A stretch of DNA of 41,748 nt from a virus: positions 1-41,748 of the IMG/VR virus record IMGVR_UViG_3300043410_000176; one strand, written 5' to 3'. Numbering within the stretch: position 1 is the first letter of the stretch; each line of letters begins with the position of its first letter. Positions 39,509 to 41,748 of this stretch are shown here, piece by piece. The notes beneath the pieces are model-generated. The model did not search any database, had not been told where the DNA came from, and was given only the letters and a program-made list of their open reading frames with translations. A program made the translations under genes and the position numbers.

Positions 39509-40462
39509 TCACCGATAGTTTAGGGTACGTGGGACAAACCGCAAAGCCGCCTTCTCGCGGTCCTCGTCAGAGGCCAAGAGCCACTGCTGTTCATACTCAG
39601 CCTTGAGCGCAGCGACGCGATTAGGGTCAACGTTGGGCAGCTTCATGGACATGCGGTAGGCCAAACCGGCCACCATGCACTCCACAAGCCGGAATGGGAT
39701 GTCCTGCGTGCGGGCACCCGTGCCAGCGTCCTGAATGCGGCGCATACGCCAGTAAACGAACATGTAGAACGGATTGCCTGCCGAGCCTTGATTGGGAATC
39801 GGCCAAATATTGATTGACGGCGGCCGGGTTACATACACTTCAGCACCAGCAGTATGCTGCACTGCAACAGTATTTTGCTGCGCACGGCCGCAGAAACTGA
39901 TGTACCCAGCAGTGTCACCAGTTTTTGTAAGGTTGCTGTAACTGATCAGTTCGTCGCCAATCTTCACAAACCCAGCCGCCGCCAGACCGTTCACATTAGC
40001 CAGATATAGCGTGGTGTCGGTACTCTGTGCGGTTTGAGAGAGTGTCGTAGCACTTGTGTTGTTGGTTTCAGCAGTCTGTCGGTTGATCCAGACTTGGATT
40101 GGCCGTCCTTGTGCGTACTTGTTTGGGATTGTGGAGTAGGTGGACTCGCTGATTCGGTTGATGTTGATGTCAACCTGCGGCGTTCCTGTTCCTGCGTTGG
40201 TTCGGGTGACTTGGTCGAGGAGGTCGATGGTGTCGTTGGGCAACGCATAGATCACCTGATTGGGGTATAGAGGGATTTGCCCCTCCTCAATCGTCCACAA
40301 ATTGATGCCACGGTTTGCCCACTCAATGGTGAGCAGGTTGAGGCTTCGCCGCGCCGTCTTAAAGTCATAACCAGTGCGCAGTTCGGCACCACAACGCTCA
40401 AACGCCTCTTCGATGAGGTCGTTGACGTCGAGGTTGAAGACTGAGGTGCCTGTTGTGCTCAT
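39509..40462 (-). CDS. Adaptor/tail tubular protein A-like
   Basis: This 317-residue protein starts with MSTTGTSVFNLDVNDLIEEAFERCGAELRTGYDFKTARRSLNLLTIEWANRGINLWTIE. A leading helical domain that packs as a ring around the portal, followed by beta-rich inserted domains (about residues 140-220) and a C-terminal helix with EYEQQWLLASDEDREKAALRF, fits podovirus adaptor proteins. It probably connects the head to the tail. The ribosome site is weak and the gene follows the 57-residue protein by only three bases. Confidence 0.75.
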   Translation of the reverse strand: MSTTGTSVFNLDVNDLIEEAFERCGAELRTGYDFKTARRSLNLLTIEWANRGINLWTIEEGQIPLYPNQVIYALPNDTIDLLDQVTRTNAGTGTPQVDININRISESTYSTIPNKYAQGRPIQVWINRQTAETNNTSATTLSQTAQSTDTTLYLANVNGLAAAGFVKIGDELISYSNLTKTGDTAGYISFCGRAQQNTVAVQHTAGAEVYVTRPPSINIWPIPNQGSAGNPFYMFVYWRMRRIQDAGTGARTQDIPFRLVECMVAGLAYRMSMKLPNVDPNRVAALKAEYEQQWLLASDEDREKAALRFVPRTLNYR

Positions 40463-40465
40463 GGC

Positions 40466-40639
40466 TTACTTCATTTTTTTCAAAGTCTGAGCAAGACGAG
40501 CACGCTGCCCCATCTTGCCGGGTGCCTTGGCGGCCTTGGCGAGCTTTTTGGCGGGAATGGTTTTCCCTTCTTTCACGCCAAGTGCGGACCTTAACGCGCC
40601 CTTCTTCTTTATCGCCTGTTGTATCCATTTCTCAGCCAT
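40466..40639 (-). CDS. Very small conserved basic protein, 57 residues
   Basis: This frame runs from ATG 40639 to TAA at 40466-40468. It reads MAEKWIQQAIKKKGALRSAL and GVKEGKTIPAKKLAKAAKA, ending GQRARLAQTLKKMK. The sequence is strongly basic and helical, and matches a short protein I remember from many aquatic phages. Its start overlaps the preceding stop (TAATG). A competing frame from 40628 in the same DNA is a shadow. It may bind nucleic acid or act in head assembly. Confidence 0.75.
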   Translation of the reverse strand: MAEKWIQQAIKKKGALRSALGVKEGKTIPAKKLAKAAKAPGKMGQRARLAQTLKKMK

Positions 40640-40872
40640 TATCGGTACCTCGCGGTCTTCTGTGCAACTTTTTTCGGTTGCGCCACAAACTGTTTGCCTG
40701 CCTTTTTCCCAGCCCGTTTGGCCTTGGTTGTGGCAGCGTACTCAGACGGGGTCAGGGCTTTGATAGCCGCCTCGGGCAAATACCGCTCACCCGTCTTGGA
40801 AGACGGTTTGCCAGACTTGGTACGCCACTTCTGTGCCGTCCAGTCCTTGAGCGACTGCTGAGGGTTCTTCAT
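40639..40872 (-). CDS. Small basic phage protein with WTAQKWRTKSGKPS motif
   Basis: A 77-residue protein starting at ATG 40872 in ATGA overlap with the preceding gene. SLKDWTAQKWRTKSGKPSSKTGERYLPEAAIKAL, followed by EYAATTKAKRAGKKAGKQFVAQPKKVA, is a short protein common in aquatic phages that I recall, without known function. It is very basic in the C-terminal half. It could bind nucleic acid. Confidence 0.75.
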   Translation of the reverse strand: MKNPQQSLKDWTAQKWRTKSGKPSSKTGERYLPEAAIKALTPSEYAATTKAKRAGKKAGKQFVAQPKKVAQKTARYR

Positions 40873-41153
40873 TTATAGCCCCCACCCTTTTCCTTGTACT
40901 TCTTGGCCAACAACTGCGCTTTGCGGGCTGACCACTGACCAGCCTTGGTGCCTTGCACGGCTTGAGACTTGATTGACTCAAACAGTGACTTGCGCATACC
41001 CGGCTTGGTGTAAACACCAGCCTCGTTGACCTTGGACTTGACCTTACCACCCTTGGCGTATTGCGTGAAGTCGGTGTCGTCCCGACGGGCCATACGCTTG
41101 GGGCCGGGCATTTTAGACGGAGCAATGTCGCCCATTCCTCTGCTTGGTCTCAT
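40869..41153 (-). CDS. Small KGG-type conserved phage protein
   Basis: This 94-residue protein starts at ATG 41153 after GGGAGG. QYAKGGKVKSKVNEAGVYTKPGMRKSLFESIKSQ, then TKAGQWSARKAQLLAKKYKEKGGGYK, is a sequence common in aquatic phages, with NEAG-YTKPGMRK and QWSARKAQ-LAKKY as the recognisable parts. The first 30 residues are less typical. It is basic. The KGG/GGGY ends suggest flexible tails. Function unknown. Confidence 0.75.
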   Translation of the reverse strand: MRPSRGMGDIAPSKMPGPKRMARRDDTDFTQYAKGGKVKSKVNEAGVYTKPGMRKSLFESIKSQAVQGTKAGQWSARKAQLLAKKYKEKGGGYK

Positions 41154-41377
41154 ACCAGCCTCCCTTTGGTCTTGCCACGCTTGGCAATGCCATCGGCAGC
41201 CTTCACATAGCCGCCCTTCTTGGCTCGCAGCACCGGATTACTTACGTTCTCCAAACTATCGAGCACCTCACGGGTACCAAGCGTGCGGTCAAACGGTCCC
41301 GAAGACGAGGGTGCCTGAGGCATGTATGCCCCAACGGGGATGACTCCACCATCTGCGTACCGTTTGGTCTTTTTCAC
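41150..41377 (-). CDS. Small KGG-type protein with ADGIA-RGKT motif
   Basis: The start at 41377 is GTG in a GTGA overlap with the preceding stop, supported by GAAGGG upstream; the longer frame from 41407 is less likely. It has 75 residues. RYADGGVIPVGAYMPQAP leads to AKKGGYVKAADGIAKRGKTKGRLV. The end repeats the motif of the neighbouring gene at 41374. It is basic and flexible. The shared motif suggests a duplicated module of unknown role. Confidence 0.65.
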   Translation of the reverse strand: MKKTKRYADGGVIPVGAYMPQAPSSSGPFDRTLGTREVLDSLENVSNPVLRAKKGGYVKAADGIAKRGKTKGRLV

Positions 41378-41703
41378 TTCTTGCCCTTCATGTAGCCACC
41401 ACCGCACATGACGATGGTGCCACGGGTTTTACCACGCTGGGCGATGCCATCAGCGCGCTTGGAAGCGGTCATGCCACCTTTTTTGTACCCAGCCCCTTGG
41501 TAGGCTTCGTACTCACGAGCAGACTCAGGCACAGACTCACGCATCGACTTGGCAGCACGCATGTCGTCACGAGCAGACTTGGCCATCGTGGTAGAAACCT
41601 TGGACAAGAAATCTTTCTCGCCCTCAATCCCACGCTGCATGAGTTCCCGAGAACGCTCAAGCTTCTCGGTTTCTTTCATCGTCGGTTTGCGGATGTCTGG
41701 CAT
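41374..41703 (-). CDS. Small KGG-type protein with helical N-terminus
   Basis: A 109-residue protein starting at ATG 41703 after AAGGAGG. The first 75 residues form an amphipathic helix (KETEKLERSRELMQRGIEGEKDFLSKVSTTMAK). The C-terminus contains YKKGGMTASKRADGIAQRGKTRGTIVMCGGGYMKGKK, with the ADGIAQRGKTRG motif found again in the next gene. The helix may mediate assembly and the tail may be the shared functional part. Function unknown. Confidence 0.7.
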   Translation of the reverse strand: MPDIRKPTMKETEKLERSRELMQRGIEGEKDFLSKVSTTMAKSARDDMRAAKSMRESVPESAREYEAYQGAGYKKGGMTASKRADGIAQRGKTRGTIVMCGGGYMKGKK

Positions 41704-41717
41704 AACGCCTCCTTAAA

Positions 41718-41748
41718 TCAGCACTTGCCGCCTTTTTTCATGCCTTTG
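41718..41748 (-). CDS. Partial KGG-type protein cut by the right edge
   Basis: Only the last 9 residues and the stop are present, ending KGMKKGGKC. The MKKGG motif marks it as another member of the small basic protein cluster. It continues beyond the window, so its full length and function are unknown. Confidence 0.45.
   Translation of the reverse strand, partial: KGMKKGGKC

Noticed and set aside
40398-40628. 76-residue minus-strand frame between the adaptor gene and 40639
   Set aside because: It has Arg-rich noise-like sequence. The 57-residue frame 40466-40639 in the same DNA is a recognisable conserved small protein with a coupled start.

Overview
This window is part of the genome of a tailed bacteriophage. 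It has no cellular genes: it is two dense, convergent gene blocks of small overlapping reading frames. The virion genes suggest a short-tailed (podovirus-like) phage. There are adaptor-like and stabilisation-like proteins, several fibre or adhesin genes and very large internal-protein candidates, but no tail tube, sheath or conventional tape-measure gene. A lipoprotein, a GH108 endolysin and sigma70-type promoters fit a Gram-negative host. The similarity of many small genes to what I remember of freshwater and marine phages suggests an aquatic, perhaps betaproteobacterial, host; that is inference only. Terminase, portal and major capsid genes are not visible and probably lie beyond the right edge.

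Left block, plus strand, about 1-13740: early and replication genes. Small winged-helix-like proteins open the block, followed by a family A DNA polymerase with a proofreading exonuclease domain. Next come about fourteen small genes, including a DUF3310 protein, a RecB/Cas4-like PD-(D/E)XK nuclease with four possible cluster-binding cysteines, and a small HNH-like protein. A near-consensus sigma70 promoter and a leader of about 190 bases precede an SNF2-like helicase. A second good promoter precedes a small coiled-coil protein, a zinc-containing SSB-like protein, a small HTH protein and a 951-residue primase-helicase. Both promoters have their -35 box over the stop codon of the gene before. 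No phage RNA polymerase is seen, so transcription probably relies on the host enzyme.

A strong stem-loop at 13733-13758 separates the two converging blocks.

Right block, minus strand, 13764-41748, read from right to left. It begins with a cluster of tiny lysine/glycine-rich proteins sharing KGG and ADGIA-RGKT motifs. Two adaptor-like proteins, a zinc-ribbon protein and two small beta-rich structural proteins follow. Next come a protein of 15 tandem 20-residue repeats, an 1129-residue fibre with about 43 tandem 17-residue repeats, and a polyglycine-rich adhesin. A lysis region has two membrane proteins, a Cys-rich lipoprotein, a holin candidate and the endolysin. The block ends with a 704-residue stabilisation/tail protein, a jelly-roll-like protein, a GNAT-like enzyme, three low-complexity internal-protein candidates and a 2389-residue polyvalent protein carrying two paralogous HExxH metallopeptidase domains and a PLxRFG-like C-terminal region. 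Gaps between genes are mostly under 30 bases, so this block is probably one late transcription unit started outside the window.
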